From NCBI RefSeq assembly GCF_000293805.1, contig NZ_AMBZ01000023.1:45429-109428 (forward strand): a stretch of 64,000 nucleotides of DNA, in the 5' to 3' direction. Source of the stretch: Paenibacillus alvei DSM 29. GTDB lineage: Bacteria > Bacillota > Bacilli > Paenibacillales > Paenibacillaceae. The position numbers and the translations under genes are program-made. Every line of letters starts with the position of its first letter. The stretch's first letter is position 1. Of this stretch, positions 33,097 to 43,313 are shown in pieces. The notes under the pieces are model-generated. The model did not search any database and was not told the DNA's origin. It saw nothing but the letters and a program-made list of their open reading frames with translations.

Positions 33097-34082
33097 TGCC
33101 TGCCTGGGTAGTTAGGATAGGTATACAAGTTATCCGTGATCCGGAACGTGCCCTCAAAATTGCATTAATTGTTTTAATAACCGTTATGCTTCTCGTTATG
33201 TTCTTATTTGCTGCACCGATCGCTTTTTTTACATTCTTGCCAGTAGGCAGCTCCCAAGATGAATATGACTATTACACTCAGGGGGCCAATCGAATACGGG
33301 TTGAGACTACTATTGATGTCAATTGGCAACATATCATGGCGATTGATGCTGTAATACTCAATCAAAATTTTAAAAAATCTAGTGCAGAACGAGCATATGG
33401 CTACAAAGAGTATTTTGTAAGAGAAGAAACAGAAACCGTTAAGAAGACATGTACAGATACGAAAGGGAAAGAGTACGACTGTTCCTACACAAAAACGAAT
33501 TACTTTGCTCGGGATTTCGAAGAAACGCTACAGATGCTTGTTGCAGACGGGAAATTAAAAAGTGACCAGTTACAAGAAGTTAGAGATAAAGTCACTTTTG
33601 CAATCGAATCTTCTGGAGGGAAGGTGTCTTTCAAAGGCGGTGGGGTTTCTGGCCCTGGAGATATAGGTATATTCCAGCCCGTTGAAGGAGCCATGGGATG
33701 GCCAACTGATAAAAACCAAACGACTATCACTTCTCCTTTTGGCTATCGGATAGATCCTATAACGGGTGCAGAATCTATTTTCCATAAGGGGACGGATATT
33801 GCTGTTCCGATTGGAACACCTGTTTATGCAGCAAGAGATGGAAAAGTGATTATAGCAAGATATAGCTCTTCAGCTGGTAACTATGTAGGAATAGATCATG
33901 GCGATGGAATGGTTACGAAGTATATGCACTGTGATTCATTGGTTACAAAGCAAGGAGCCCAGGTTAAAGCAGGGCAGCTCATAGCAAAGTCAGGAAATAC
34001 TGGAGCAAGTACAGGCCCACACCTTCATTTTCAAATCGAAATAAGCGGTAAGCCTGTAGATGCTATGCAGTATTATAGATAA
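33096..34082 (+). CDS. Membrane-anchored M23 peptidoglycan hydrolase (VirB1 counterpart)
   Basis: 328 residues. One N-terminal membrane helix (about 20-46), a linker domain with a CTDTKGKEYDC disulphide-capable pair, then an M23 (LytM/lysostaphin) domain. Zinc-site motifs are HKGTD and HLHF. Conjugation systems of Gram-positive bacteria carry a wall hydrolase to let the channel cross the peptidoglycan. It is the last gene of the T4SS operon and ends 4 nt from the convergent XRE gene. Confidence 0.92.
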   Translation: MPAWVVRIGIQVIRDPERALKIALIVLITVMLLVMFLFAAPIAFFTFLPVGSSQDEYDYYTQGANRIRVETTIDVNWQHIMAIDAVILNQNFKKSSAERAYGYKEYFVREETETVKKTCTDTKGKEYDCSYTKTNYFARDFEETLQMLVADGKLKSDQLQEVRDKVTFAIESSGGKVSFKGGGVSGPGDIGIFQPVEGAMGWPTDKNQTTITSPFGYRIDPITGAESIFHKGTDIAVPIGTPVYAARDGKVIIARYSSSAGNYVGIDHGDGMVTKYMHCDSLVTKQGAQVKAGQLIAKSGNTGASTGPHLHFQIEISGKPVDAMQYYR

Positions 34083-34086
34083 TCGT

Positions 34087-34401
34087 TCATTTTAGGATAC
34101 CAGAAAGGAATTTGATAAGATCATTTCTTTGTTCGGGTGTCATTGAATAAAAGAGCTCAAGAAGTTGATTTTCGTGTTCTGTGAGTGAGTATTTACCGGT
34201 AATGCTTTCAGCCGGCAGCACATCTATTACGCTAACACCTAAAGCGTTACAAACCTTTTCGAGCGAATTCAGGGTGGTTGATCTCGAGTCTCTTTCAATA
34301 TCATTTACTGTAGACTTTGATACGTTTGCTCGAGCTGCAAGTTCTTCAGTAGACCATCCTGCATCTTTTCGAATCGTTCGTACCTTATTTCCAATTTTCA
34401 T
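34087..34401 (-). CDS. XRE-family repressor
   Basis: 104 residues from ATG 34401 (GGAGTGAG upstream; an upstream ATG at 34446 lacks a site). The helix-turn-helix is at residues 5-60 (IRKDAGWSTEELAARANVSK). It lies between the T4SS and the Tad-like cluster, convergent with one and divergent from the other, so it could control either. The C-terminal helical region probably dimerises. Confidence 0.88.
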   Translation of the reverse strand: MKIGNKVRTIRKDAGWSTEELAARANVSKSTVNDIERDSRSTTLNSLEKVCNALGVSVIDVLPAESITGKYSLTEHENQLLELFYSMTPEQRNDLIKFLSGILK

Positions 34402-34519
34402 ATTCTCACTCCAAAAGTAAATATCATCAGATGAAGTGTAACACACAATTCATAAGATTTTTACTTTGTCCTGTATACAGAACTTTATTTACTTATGTCC
34501 TATATTAAGGTAAAATATA

Positions 34520-34546
34520 CTAGGACATCAAGTACTATTGTCCTAG
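34520..34546. promoter_or_regulatory. Inverted-repeat operator upstream of the Tad-like locus
   Basis: CTAGGACA (34520-34527) and TGTCCTAG (34539-34546) form a perfect 8-bp inverted repeat with an 11-bp spacer. Related GTCCT half sites occur near 34470 and 34498. It lies between the divergent XRE gene and the pilus operon. Confidence 0.55.
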
Positions 34547-34664
34547 TCGCGTTCTAATTGATAGGTCTAATGACATTGTTCATAGAAATGAATATATGAT
34601 CTGATAGAACTATATAGGCGTGACTAGAGAATTGTTTTTTTAGAAATGGAAAATGGGGGTGTGA

Positions 34665-36017
34665 GTGTTGTTTGGGATAATCTCAAGTCCGGAGAACCAC
34701 AGTGAAATAAAGGACGCAGTTGGAGCAGGTGACATATGGGTCGATAAAGTAGGTTCCTTTACACCAGAGACGTTTATACAGCATTGCCAAGCTGCTGCCG
34801 CTGTACAAATTCAGACTCTAATCATAGATGCTGGATGTACGGATGACTCAACCCTTATAAAAGGGGTTCGGCAATATCGTCTAAAACGAGATCTCACGCG
34901 TATCGTTGTGATTTGTCCAGGAAGAGAACCAGGCGATACTACAATAAATACGCTACTAAAGTTCCAAGTCTATGACTTTGTAGCACCTCGTATTGAAATG
35001 CTGGATACATACGAATCAGAAGAAGATGATGATGAAGACGACAATTCTGAGAATGAAGAGGAGCTCGTTGAAATACAAAGACGATATCCACTTTCCTATT
35101 ACATAGAACAGCAATTACGAATGCCCTCCAGCTATGCAAATGCTGCAAGATGGGATACTGGAACAGATTATTATCTGACCCAGGAAAAAACCAAGAATGA
35201 AAGCAATAACGATAAAGAGCCCAAAGTAGTTCAGAAGAGTATTGATCCTTCATTGATTGAGGAAATTCAGAATATTGAGATCCTCCCACCGCCGATTAAA
35301 GAGCGTCACACGTTGGTAGAAACCATTTTCGATACGATTACTATAGCTGTAATCGGCGTTGAATCTAATGTTTGTACAACTCACACAGCTTTACTCATAT
35401 CGAATTTCTTGAATGATTATGACTATAAGGTAGGTATAGTTGAGGCGAATGATAAGCGAGACTTCGAAAAAATGGAGTATGCATATGAAGGGATGAAGGG
35501 ATATAAAAGTGAGCAACGCTCATTTTCCATAAATGAGGTTGATTACTACAAAACAAGCTCAACATTAGATATGGCTCATTTAAAAGAAAAAGCCTATGAC
35601 TATTTAATCTTGGATTTGGGATCCTATGAAAAATGCAAATATATTGAAGAGTTTCGGCGGGCGTCGGTACATGTTGTTGTAGGCCATGGGAGTGAGTGGA
35701 GACAACAAAAAATATTTGAGTTTAACAAAGCATTTGAAAATAGCGATCGAACCAAATGGATCTACTGTATCCCATTCGGTGATGAATTAACGCTTAAAGA
35801 TATAAAAAAGGAAATTGGACTGGGCATTGTTGTTTCCCTACCTGCTCATCCTAATCCTTGGGAAGGGCAAAAAGATACTGAGAGTATCTTGTACTCCTTC
35901 TTGCAAGATTATCTGGGACAGCGACGCAGCATGAGCAAAACAAAAATACTATATGGGGTCATCATAATCGCTGCTATTATCATCATCATTTTACTATTGT
36001 TGTTATTTACGAAATAA
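34665..36017 (+). CDS. CpaE-like protein with degenerate P-loop, membrane-anchored
   Basis: 450 residues, GTG start after GGGGGTG. The first 110 residues look like a receiver-like fold (LFG...DKVG...LIIDAGCTDD...IVVICPG). A very acidic linker (EEDDDEDDNSENEEEL) is followed by a MinD/CpaE-type domain starting IAVIGVESNVCTTHTALLIS, where the usual P-loop Lys is missing. It ends in a membrane helix (ILYGVIIIAAIIIIIL). CpaE proteins place Tad pili at a cell site. Loss of the Lys suggests it does not hydrolyse ATP normally. Confidence 0.7.
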   Translation: MLFGIISSPENHSEIKDAVGAGDIWVDKVGSFTPETFIQHCQAAAAVQIQTLIIDAGCTDDSTLIKGVRQYRLKRDLTRIVVICPGREPGDTTINTLLKFQVYDFVAPRIEMLDTYESEEDDDEDDNSENEEELVEIQRRYPLSYYIEQQLRMPSSYANAARWDTGTDYYLTQEKTKNESNNDKEPKVVQKSIDPSLIEEIQNIEILPPPIKERHTLVETIFDTITIAVIGVESNVCTTHTALLISNFLNDYDYKVGIVEANDKRDFEKMEYAYEGMKGYKSEQRSFSINEVDYYKTSSTLDMAHLKEKAYDYLILDLGSYEKCKYIEEFRRASVHVVVGHGSEWRQQKIFEFNKAFENSDRTKWIYCIPFGDELTLKDIKKEIGLGIVVSLPAHPNPWEGQKDTESILYSFLQDYLGQRRSMSKTKILYGVIIIAAIIIIILLLLLFTK

Positions 36018-36035
36018 GTGAAAGGGGATTAATTT

Positions 36036-37148
36036 ATGGCCAGACTTCGACCTCGGACAAAACAATTCTTAATGACCGGTGGAATTGGGGCATTAATAAT
36101 GCTTCTGATCTGCATGATTACTGGTTTCCTTATCTTCAACTATCTGAGAGATGTACAGAATCAAGAGCGAGCATCTTTGCAAAAAGAGTTAGAAGAGACA
36201 CGTGAAAAATTAGATAAGCAATTAGACTCTCGTCAAAATGTTTGGGTATTGAAATCAGATGTTAAAGCTGGAGAAAAAATTACAGCAGATAAACTAACAG
36301 TGCTTCAGGTTCCGAAAACACTAATCCCAGAAAATATAGCAGCAGAACAACATGCAGTCGGTAAATTTACCAAGTTTGATTTAAAACGCAATACAGCATT
36401 ATTGCAGCCTATGTTGTACCAAGAAGGAATTACTCCCGATGATTTACGTCGACAAGAACTTAAAGTGATTATGCTCCCACTTGAGCTTAAGAAAGACGAT
36501 TTTGTGGATGTACGGGTCGTGTTCCCAGACGGTCAAGACTTCATCGTATTGAGCAAGAAGAAAGTCAAAAATCTAGCTAACGGCGTCGTTTGGTATGAGA
36601 TGGATGAAAGTGAAATATTACGTATGTCTTCAGCTATTGTTGATGCCTACGTTAATGATGCTCAAATCTATGCATTGCAATACGTTGATCCTTATGTTCA
36701 GGAAAAATCAACCATAACCTATCCTGCTAATGAAAAAGTCTTGGATCTGATGAGAAGAGATCCGAACATTGTCAAAACGGCATCGATTGAAATGGAAAAA
36801 CGATTACGGGCACGATTAGAAAAAGACTTAAATAGCATTGATCCGTTGGATTTGCAGAAATATGTTTCTCGTCAAACGGGAGCAGCGATGAGTCAGAATT
36901 CAAGAACAACTGAACCAGAACATGATTTACCGCCAGTTGCGGGAGGAGAACCGACATCTTCGATGCCTCAAAACATCGTGGGCGACAAGACAAAGGATGC
37001 ACCAAAACAGGAGCAGCCAGCTCCAAACAGTCATCCTCAATCAGATAAGGGTGTTCCAGTTAAAGATGGAAATTTGAACGTTCCAAAAGAAGAGAGTCAA
37101 CAAAATAATTTCAGCGAAGATATGAAAGAAAGTGTTCCTGTTAATTGA
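36036..37148 (+). CDS. CpaB/RcpC-like SAF-domain pilus assembly protein
   Basis: 370 residues. N-terminal membrane helix (about 11-34), coiled segment, then a SAF domain (WVLKSDVKAGEKITADKLTV) as in CpaB/RcpC, which works at the wall or outer face in Tad systems. A Pro/Gln/Ser-rich, disordered C-terminus of about 80 residues (from SQNSRTTEPEHDLPPVAGGE) may span or bind the cell wall. Confidence 0.8.
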   Translation: MARLRPRTKQFLMTGGIGALIMLLICMITGFLIFNYLRDVQNQERASLQKELEETREKLDKQLDSRQNVWVLKSDVKAGEKITADKLTVLQVPKTLIPENIAAEQHAVGKFTKFDLKRNTALLQPMLYQEGITPDDLRRQELKVIMLPLELKKDDFVDVRVVFPDGQDFIVLSKKKVKNLANGVVWYEMDESEILRMSSAIVDAYVNDAQIYALQYVDPYVQEKSTITYPANEKVLDLMRRDPNIVKTASIEMEKRLRARLEKDLNSIDPLDLQKYVSRQTGAAMSQNSRTTEPEHDLPPVAGGEPTSSMPQNIVGDKTKDAPKQEQPAPNSHPQSDKGVPVKDGNLNVPKEESQQNNFSEDMKESVPVN

Positions 37149-37168
37149 AGCATACAAGGGGTGCCGGA

Positions 37169-37870
37169 ATGAAACAGATCTTATTTATGGGAGCGTGCGA
37201 GAAATCAGATTTGTTAATATACATCAGCAAGATTCTCTCAGCTGCTTCACTAAAAGTCCTTCTCGTAGATGCAACTTTATCGCAGCGTTATTTCTATCAT
37301 ATACCTACCATTGATCGAGAAACGAAATTAACAGAATACGATGGTTTTGATGTAGTTCGTGGTTGTAACAGCTTGAGTGAATTAACGGAGTATTTTTCGA
37401 AGAAAGATGAAGAGCTAAATGATTATCAATTTGTCTTAATCGACTCAGATAATCCTGATAACGTAGCCGGTTGGGGAGAATTGTATAAGCAGTTTATCGT
37501 TTCAAATTTCGAACGATATACTGTCGAGAATAATATCAGTTTGGCTGATTCATTTTTCGAGAATAAGGAAAAGCAGTTGGTTGAATTTGAACTGATTATT
37601 CATCCATCCATTGACTGCAATCTCGATTCAAATTACCCGACAGCGACATTGGATCATCTTCCAATAGCGTGGGGCGAAGAGACATTTGAATTTTTGTATG
37701 AGGAGCAAGACTACGGTGTTAAGGTAAACAATCAACACGAAAATAGAGTGACATTGCGAAAGCTCAGCCGGTACATGAAAAAACAATTGATGATGATCTC
37801 ACAAATAATTTCAGGACTACCATATGGTGATATTAAAGCAGCCTTTCGGCTTGCAGAGAGGAGCAAGTAA
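37169..37870 (+). CDS. MinD/CpaE-like protein, second copy
   Basis: 233 residues from ATG 37169 (AAGGGGTG upstream). N-terminal beta strand and loop MKQILFMGACEKSDLLIYIS resemble a ParA/MinD P-loop, but the catalytic Lys is lost. The rest fits the fold (VLLVDATLSQ, FVLIDSDNPD). It lies between two other CpaE-like genes in the pilus operon. Probable role in pilus placement or assembly. Confidence 0.6.
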   Translation: MKQILFMGACEKSDLLIYISKILSAASLKVLLVDATLSQRYFYHIPTIDRETKLTEYDGFDVVRGCNSLSELTEYFSKKDEELNDYQFVLIDSDNPDNVAGWGELYKQFIVSNFERYTVENNISLADSFFENKEKQLVEFELIIHPSIDCNLDSNYPTATLDHLPIAWGEETFEFLYEEQDYGVKVNNQHENRVTLRKLSRYMKKQLMMISQIISGLPYGDIKAAFRLAERSK

Positions 37871-37872
37871 TC

Positions 37873-38711
37873 ATGGGACAAGTATCCTTTTGGAGCCCGA
37901 TAAGTGGTCAATGCAGTAATACAGCTAATGCTGCGGTTGTTGCCAGCATTACAGGTTTAGAATACGACATTCGTACTTTACTAAGTCAAACAAAATTTTC
38001 GAATTCAACTTTGGAACAACTTTTTTTGAAGTCAAAAGAGAAAAAATAGGGGCTTTGTATGATTATTCTGACACTGGGATTGACGCAATGGAACGCTTAA
38101 TTCGTGCTAATCGTTTAACGCCAGAGAGTATCAAGAATAATTCGATCCCGTTAGAGAAAGACAGATTGGATTTATTGCTGGGAACTTCTAAACCAGATTT
38201 CGAGCTCTATGAAAACTTACATCATGTAGTAAATGTTTTGTTCCAAGCAGCTAGTGAATATTATCAAACCATCATTCTGGATGTTCAAAGTGGTAGCAAT
38301 AACATATTGACTAAGGAACTTCTTCGCACCTCAGAATTAATCATCGTAAGTCTCACACAAAATATAGATGTCTTAGAACAGTTTTTTGTTCATAAAGATT
38401 GGCCTGTTGAAATGCGTAATAAAAAGGTAATGGCAGTCATCAGTCAGTACGATCAAAACTCAAAATATAAATTGTCTAACATTAAACGGCACTTTAAAGT
38501 AGATATCCCTATCTATACAATCCCATACTGTACTGATTTTAAAGATGCCTTCAACGATAAAGATGTTCTTGGTTGGGTTCGAAGAAACCGCAATATCAAT
38601 AAGAAACATGCCAACTATTACTTCTTGAGTGAAGTACGACGATTAGCAAAGGGAATCCTTGATGAGCTCGGTGTAAATACTCAACTGAAGCTCATTGAGA
38701 GGGGAGCATAA
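37873..38711 (+). CDS. MinD/CpaE-like protein, third copy, frameshifted
   Basis: Starts MGQVSFWSPISGQCSNTANA, a ParA-type loop (S-P-x-x-G-Q-x-x-N-T-A-N-A), with AGGAG about 11 nt upstream. The frame stops at 38047, but one extra T in the seven-T run 38021-38027 continues it as FFEVKREKIGALYDYSDTG into the 218-residue frame that begins at 38055. Restored length about 279 residues. The C-terminal part has the switch strand TIILDVQSGS and DIPIYTIPYC. The third degenerate CpaE-like gene in one operon is unusual. Confidence 0.65.
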
Positions 38712-38712
38712 C

Positions 38713-40569
38713 ATGCTAAATTTAATTCTAATTTGTCTCATTTTATTGGGATTGATTGGATACTTGGTCTATAAGCTTAGAAACCCTTATGGTACTAACA
38801 AAAAAGCATCACTCATTGATTACGAAAAGTTCTCAATTAAACAAGTGACTGAGTTCATTAAACAATCAATTAATGAGATGACAAACAGTGATATCTATGA
38901 TAAGGCTCTTGATCAAGAAGATTACGAAAGAATTATGAACAATAGGGCTGAACTGAAAAGTGCTCAAAAGGGATGCGCGACGGGAAACATATACGACAAG
39001 ATATATGTAAAAGATTTCATCTTTGACCGTCTTCTCAAATACTATGACTTTACTGATCAAACGATAAATTTAGTTATTCCTTTCGATGAACCGGATAAAT
39101 TGACGGTTCAGGATAAGTTCGATATTCTCATGCACTGCTTCAAGAAAGAACATGGATACGATGCACTTGGAACAATGATTAAAAAATATGATTTGGATCG
39201 CCTAAAGAAGATAATTGAGGACGGAACAACGAAATCATACATCATAATAGAAGACGAGATACATGAAATATACAGACTAGAAATCGTAACTCCATTATCT
39301 TTTGAAGACAAACTCCATGTGATCGCACAGCGTGTGTATCAAGGGTATAAAGGACTCGGTGTTATCGACGAGATACGAGATATGCGAATTGATGGGGTTT
39401 CCGGAGGTGTTTCTGGCCAAATCCGTGAAATAAACGATATAGACGATGAAATGAATTTCTATAAACAATTGGCATCTTCAAAAATGGGACTCAATTCAGT
39501 TTGGATCATGTACAAAGGTAAGACGATACATTTATCATTTCTTAGTTTTCAAACAGAGATTGAGCTTAAACGAGTTTGCCAAAATATTTATAAGTTCAAT
39601 AACCCAGGTCCTCTTAATGAAAGTAATGGTTTTATCGTTAATGATATGTGGGACGGCTCCCGTATTGTTGTATTCCGTCCACCATATTCTGAGTCATGGG
39701 CATTTTGGAATCGTAAGTTTGATGGTACATATACCGAAGTTGAAGAATGGTTTGATTCGAAGAATGCCGCGAAGAAAATTGAAAACACGGAATTACCGAT
39801 TGAATTTTTGAAGTTCTTAATGAAAGGCGCTAGGGTAACAGCCTTTACAGGTGAGCAGGGCGCCGGAAAAACAACTCTTATGATGGGACTTGTTAAGTAT
39901 ATATATGCTTGGTTACCTATCCGCGTCCAGGAAATGATGTTCGAGCTGAATTTACGTAACCGATATCCTGAACGAAATATAGAAACGGTTAGAGAAACAG
40001 ATACGGTTTCAGGTCAGGAAGCTTTGGATTCCTTAAAGAAAACAGATGGTAGTGCAAATATTACATCTGAGGTAGCAACTCCAAAGCAAGCATCGTGGAT
40101 AGTTCAGAATGCAGGAGTGGGTTTCTTATTCTCTTTATTTTCTCATCATGCGAAGACGACAAGAGACCTTATTTATTCCTTACGAAATTCAACCATGCAA
40201 ACTGGAATGTTTTCAAATGAAAGAACGGCTGAATCACAGATTGTAAGATCGATCCCTTTTGATGCTCATTTAACAAAGGACTCGGCTGGATCTGGATTCA
40301 GATATTTGGAACATATAACTGAGATCATTCCAATCACTGAACAAACGCTTTCATCAGACTTCCATGAAGCAGCTATTGAGTTATTAAAGCGAATGACATC
40401 TCCGGATATTTTTGAGACTAAGGTAATCATCGGCATAGAAAACGACAGATATGTAGCTATAAATCGACCATCAGAGACTCAAATCAGAGACATGAAACGA
40501 TTTATGGAACCAGAAGATCAAGTTGAATTTGATGCTTTCCTTAAAAAGCATTGGAAGGTGAGTGCCTAA
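38713..40569 (+). CDS. tadA: TadA/CpaF-type secretion ATPase
   Basis: 618 residues from ATG 38713 (GAGGGGAG upstream). An N-terminal membrane helix is unusual for TadA. The long N-terminal domain is followed by the ATPase with Walker A GEQGAGKTT. A segment equivalent to the TadA Walker B/His boxes is ITSEVATPKQASW...LFSHHAKTTRDLIYSLRNS. It drives polymerisation of a Tad/type IVc pilus. Its stop overlaps the next start (TAATG). Confidence 0.82.
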   Translation: MLNLILICLILLGLIGYLVYKLRNPYGTNKKASLIDYEKFSIKQVTEFIKQSINEMTNSDIYDKALDQEDYERIMNNRAELKSAQKGCATGNIYDKIYVKDFIFDRLLKYYDFTDQTINLVIPFDEPDKLTVQDKFDILMHCFKKEHGYDALGTMIKKYDLDRLKKIIEDGTTKSYIIIEDEIHEIYRLEIVTPLSFEDKLHVIAQRVYQGYKGLGVIDEIRDMRIDGVSGGVSGQIREINDIDDEMNFYKQLASSKMGLNSVWIMYKGKTIHLSFLSFQTEIELKRVCQNIYKFNNPGPLNESNGFIVNDMWDGSRIVVFRPPYSESWAFWNRKFDGTYTEVEEWFDSKNAAKKIENTELPIEFLKFLMKGARVTAFTGEQGAGKTTLMMGLVKYIYAWLPIRVQEMMFELNLRNRYPERNIETVRETDTVSGQEALDSLKKTDGSANITSEVATPKQASWIVQNAGVGFLFSLFSHHAKTTRDLIYSLRNSTMQTGMFSNERTAESQIVRSIPFDAHLTKDSAGSGFRYLEHITEIIPITEQTLSSDFHEAAIELLKRMTSPDIFETKVIIGIENDRYVAINRPSETQIRDMKRFMEPEDQVEFDAFLKKHWKVSA

Positions 40570-42626
40570 TGTCGTGGGAGATCACTGGAATAGCATTTTT
40601 ACTGTGCCTATTATTTTTGATGGCGTTTGTGATAATCGCTATGAAAGAGGATGGAAAAACAAGCCCGGCCAATGTATGGAGAAGGTATTTCACTAAGCAG
40701 CGGATAGGAGCTCGGATAAACCGAATTCTGTTGAAATCCTATGTGGTCTTTGACCGGATTCCTGTTTTGTCAAAATATAAGAATAAAGTTCGTAAACGCC
40801 TGGAAGTATTGCAAGTTTATGATGAATTGAACATTAGAAAGCAAACCATGAAGATATCATTGATTGCGCTGAGTACGGTTGCATTTTCCTCACTAGCAAT
40901 CATTATCTTCAATGAAGATGTAGTAACTACCTTCTTAGTTGTTCTTGGAGCTGTTGTAATAAATGGATTAATAACCGATACGTTTGTACATCGGATTGAA
41001 GATAGGTTATTAAAAAACTCTGTAAATATGTTCGAAGATACAGCGGTCATTTATGAGGAACTGAATATCGTAGAGGATGCAATATTTGAAGCAGCGCAAT
41101 CAGCACATCCAGATGCCGCAAAGCATGGCAACAAAATTTATGAAATTCTCCAAGATAAAGAACCAAAGAAGGCGCTTGAATCTTATCATACTGTAAGCCC
41201 TAATCGCTGGTATAGATTTTTTGCTCGTATGGCTTTGTGGGTTAAAGAATATGGGGATCGTCAGGTAAAGAATGGTTCATTATTCAAACAGTCTATTGGT
41301 AAATTAGTCTCTGAGATGAATTATGAATTACGTCGAAGAGATAGATTGAATTATATCCTTAAGGGATTAGCAACTGTTGCTATTCTTCCAGTTCTATTTA
41401 CTGGTGCGTTACGGGATTGGGCAAAGAATAACTTTCCGATCATGGATGAGTTTTATAACAGCAAGGCTGGGTTGTTAATTCTGATTTCATTTTATGCCCT
41501 TGTTCTTATCTCGTACCTGATCGTTAGGAAAATGCTTGAGAACGATGAAGCAAAATATATGGGCAATAAAAATCGGATCGAGTGGGAAAAATTCTTATAC
41601 GAGAAAACACCAGCGCGAATCGTAGTAGACTCGTTGAAACCGAAGTCTTTCCATTCGAGGTACAAAAAACTATCACTTCTACTTAAGCAAGCAAACTCTC
41701 ATTTAACAGTTGAATGGTTGTATATCCAGCGTATTGTAGTCACAATTCTATGTTTTATCGTAACCATTTCAGTCTTTGTGTTGATGCATATTAATACTAC
41801 ATCAAACATTCTTTATAACCCCATTCAAGGGTTTGGCATGTACGGGAAGCTATCCGAAGCAGATTTAAGTAAGGCAAAAGAAAACACTGCATTCGACCGT
41901 GGGATCATCAGCAAATTAAAAAATATGAAGCAAGTAGATAAAGAGACGATTGTTCAAGTAGTAAGTGGGGAGTCGGATGTAGATCGTAATGATAAGACTG
42001 TACTGTCAGCAGCAAACCGCATCTATGAAAAATACAACCTATTACAAGTTGAGTATTTTAAATGGTGGGAATTAGTCACAGGCATTTTGATAAGCATGAT
42101 AGCTTTTAATTCTCCTGTATGGTTATTGATTTTGCAAAAGAGGATCAGAGAAATGGAAATGCACGATGAAGTGGATCAATTTAATTCCGTTATATCTATT
42201 CTTCGTGAATTTGAAAGAATGGACGTCGAGACATTATTGGAATGGCTGGAGCCTTTTGCAGTTATTTTTCAAGAACCCATTCGAAAATGCATTAATGAGT
42301 ATAGCAGTGGGTGTTTGTCTGCCCTGGAGAGTATGAAAGAAGAATCACCGTTTCCTGAATTCCAAAGACTTGTTGATAAGTTTATTAATGCCGTAGAGCG
42401 TGTCCCTTTGCGTGTTGCATTCGATGATTTGGAAAGAGCACAAGAACATTACCGAGAAATACGCAAGGAACATCACAATCGAATTATAGAAAAAAAGGCA
42501 TTCTACGGTAGCGCCTTGGGGTTAGCCCCACTTTTCTATCTTGTAACCATGTATTTGGTCGTACCTATGATTTATTTAAGTGTTTCAGAAATGGGATCTT
42601 CCATGCGCCATATACGCAATCTTTAA
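40569..42626 (+). CDS. TadB/TadC-like membrane platform, fused
   Basis: 685 residues from ATG 40569. Hydrophobic clusters at about 3-23, 100-140, 275-325, 390-410, 500-530 and 650-675, with T2SF-like soluble segments between. Typical Tad loci have separate tadB and tadC genes of about 300 residues each; the length here suggests both on one chain. It would form the inner-membrane base of the pilus with TadA. Confidence 0.75.
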   Translation: MSWEITGIAFLLCLLFLMAFVIIAMKEDGKTSPANVWRRYFTKQRIGARINRILLKSYVVFDRIPVLSKYKNKVRKRLEVLQVYDELNIRKQTMKISLIALSTVAFSSLAIIIFNEDVVTTFLVVLGAVVINGLITDTFVHRIEDRLLKNSVNMFEDTAVIYEELNIVEDAIFEAAQSAHPDAAKHGNKIYEILQDKEPKKALESYHTVSPNRWYRFFARMALWVKEYGDRQVKNGSLFKQSIGKLVSEMNYELRRRDRLNYILKGLATVAILPVLFTGALRDWAKNNFPIMDEFYNSKAGLLILISFYALVLISYLIVRKMLENDEAKYMGNKNRIEWEKFLYEKTPARIVVDSLKPKSFHSRYKKLSLLLKQANSHLTVEWLYIQRIVVTILCFIVTISVFVLMHINTTSNILYNPIQGFGMYGKLSEADLSKAKENTAFDRGIISKLKNMKQVDKETIVQVVSGESDVDRNDKTVLSAANRIYEKYNLLQVEYFKWWELVTGILISMIAFNSPVWLLILQKRIREMEMHDEVDQFNSVISILREFERMDVETLLEWLEPFAVIFQEPIRKCINEYSSGCLSALESMKEESPFPEFQRLVDKFINAVERVPLRVAFDDLERAQEHYREIRKEHHNRIIEKKAFYGSALGLAPLFYLVTMYLVVPMIYLSVSEMGSSMRHIRNL

Positions 42627-42753
42627 CTGTTGCTAATTCAATTTCATAAATGGGGGTAAGGATATGATTCATCTGTATAGTTGTGTCCCTCCATGAAATT
42701 AAAAAAAGTGGGGCAACAACTAAATTAATCTATTATAGGGGAGAAGATGAAAG

Positions 42754-43245
42754 ATGAACGTAGCAAAGAAAGCATTATTCGTAGCTGCAGGGTTGTTCTT
42801 GGCAATCGCACTTATCACTTTGGTTGTTAACTTGTTTGATTCAGCTAGTGAAGCAACAAAAGCAGCTCAAAACGATTTTAGCGAAGTGCAAGAAACGTTA
42901 GCAGCTACGAAGTTTAATCTTTATGAAAATGGTATCCAAACGGGTAGCCAAGTAAAAGCGGCCATTCGAAAGTTTGCTAAATTGGAGAGCTTTGGCGTTC
43001 AAGTTAACACAGGAAAGAATAAAAATAACGGACAAGCAGGTGCTTGGTATGGAAATACTGTGTCACTTGGTTCAGGCCCCTCCGACCCTTCTTACGGTAC
43101 AGTAGTTAAAGGTGGAAATGGGAAGATGGAAAATGCCGAAAATGAACTTTTAAATGACTACATTAATCCTTCTGGACAATTTAAAGGGCAAATTATTAGA
43201 GATAGCAATAATGCTATCCGTGGAATTATCTTTACTCAAAAATGA
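42754..43245 (+). CDS. Candidate major pilin of the Tad-like system
   Basis: 163 residues. N-terminal positively charged MNVAKK, a hydrophobic helix (ALFVAAGLFLAIALITLVVN), then an alpha-helical neck and a globular domain (TGKNKNNGQAGAWYGNTVSL). Pilin-like topology, but without the classic Flp cleavage motif (G/E-E-Y) and without a prepilin peptidase in the window. GGGGAGAAG precedes the ATG. Followed by a stable hairpin, which fits high expression. Inferred from position and topology. Confidence 0.6.
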   Translation: MNVAKKALFVAAGLFLAIALITLVVNLFDSASEATKAAQNDFSEVQETLAATKFNLYENGIQTGSQVKAAIRKFAKLESFGVQVNTGKNKNNGQAGAWYGNTVSLGSGPSDPSYGTVVKGGNGKMENAENELLNDYINPSGQFKGQIIRDSNNAIRGIIFTQK

Positions 43246-43286
43246 TTTAGCTATGCGGCCTCCTTCCTTGCAGGGAGGAGGCTAAA
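43246..43286 (+). other. Stable hairpin after the pilin-like gene
   Basis: GCCTCCTTCC (43258-43267) pairs with GGGAGGAGGC (43273-43282) with one mismatch, with TTTAG/CTAAA outside. No U-run follows. It could stabilise the upstream message or partly terminate. Confidence 0.5.
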
Positions 43287-43313
43287 CCTTTACTAATAGG
43301 AGTCAATGTCATT

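Noticed and set aside
42673..42702. 10-codon peptide frame before the pilin-like gene
   Set aside because: Has a possible ribosome site but is too short, with no conservation evidence.
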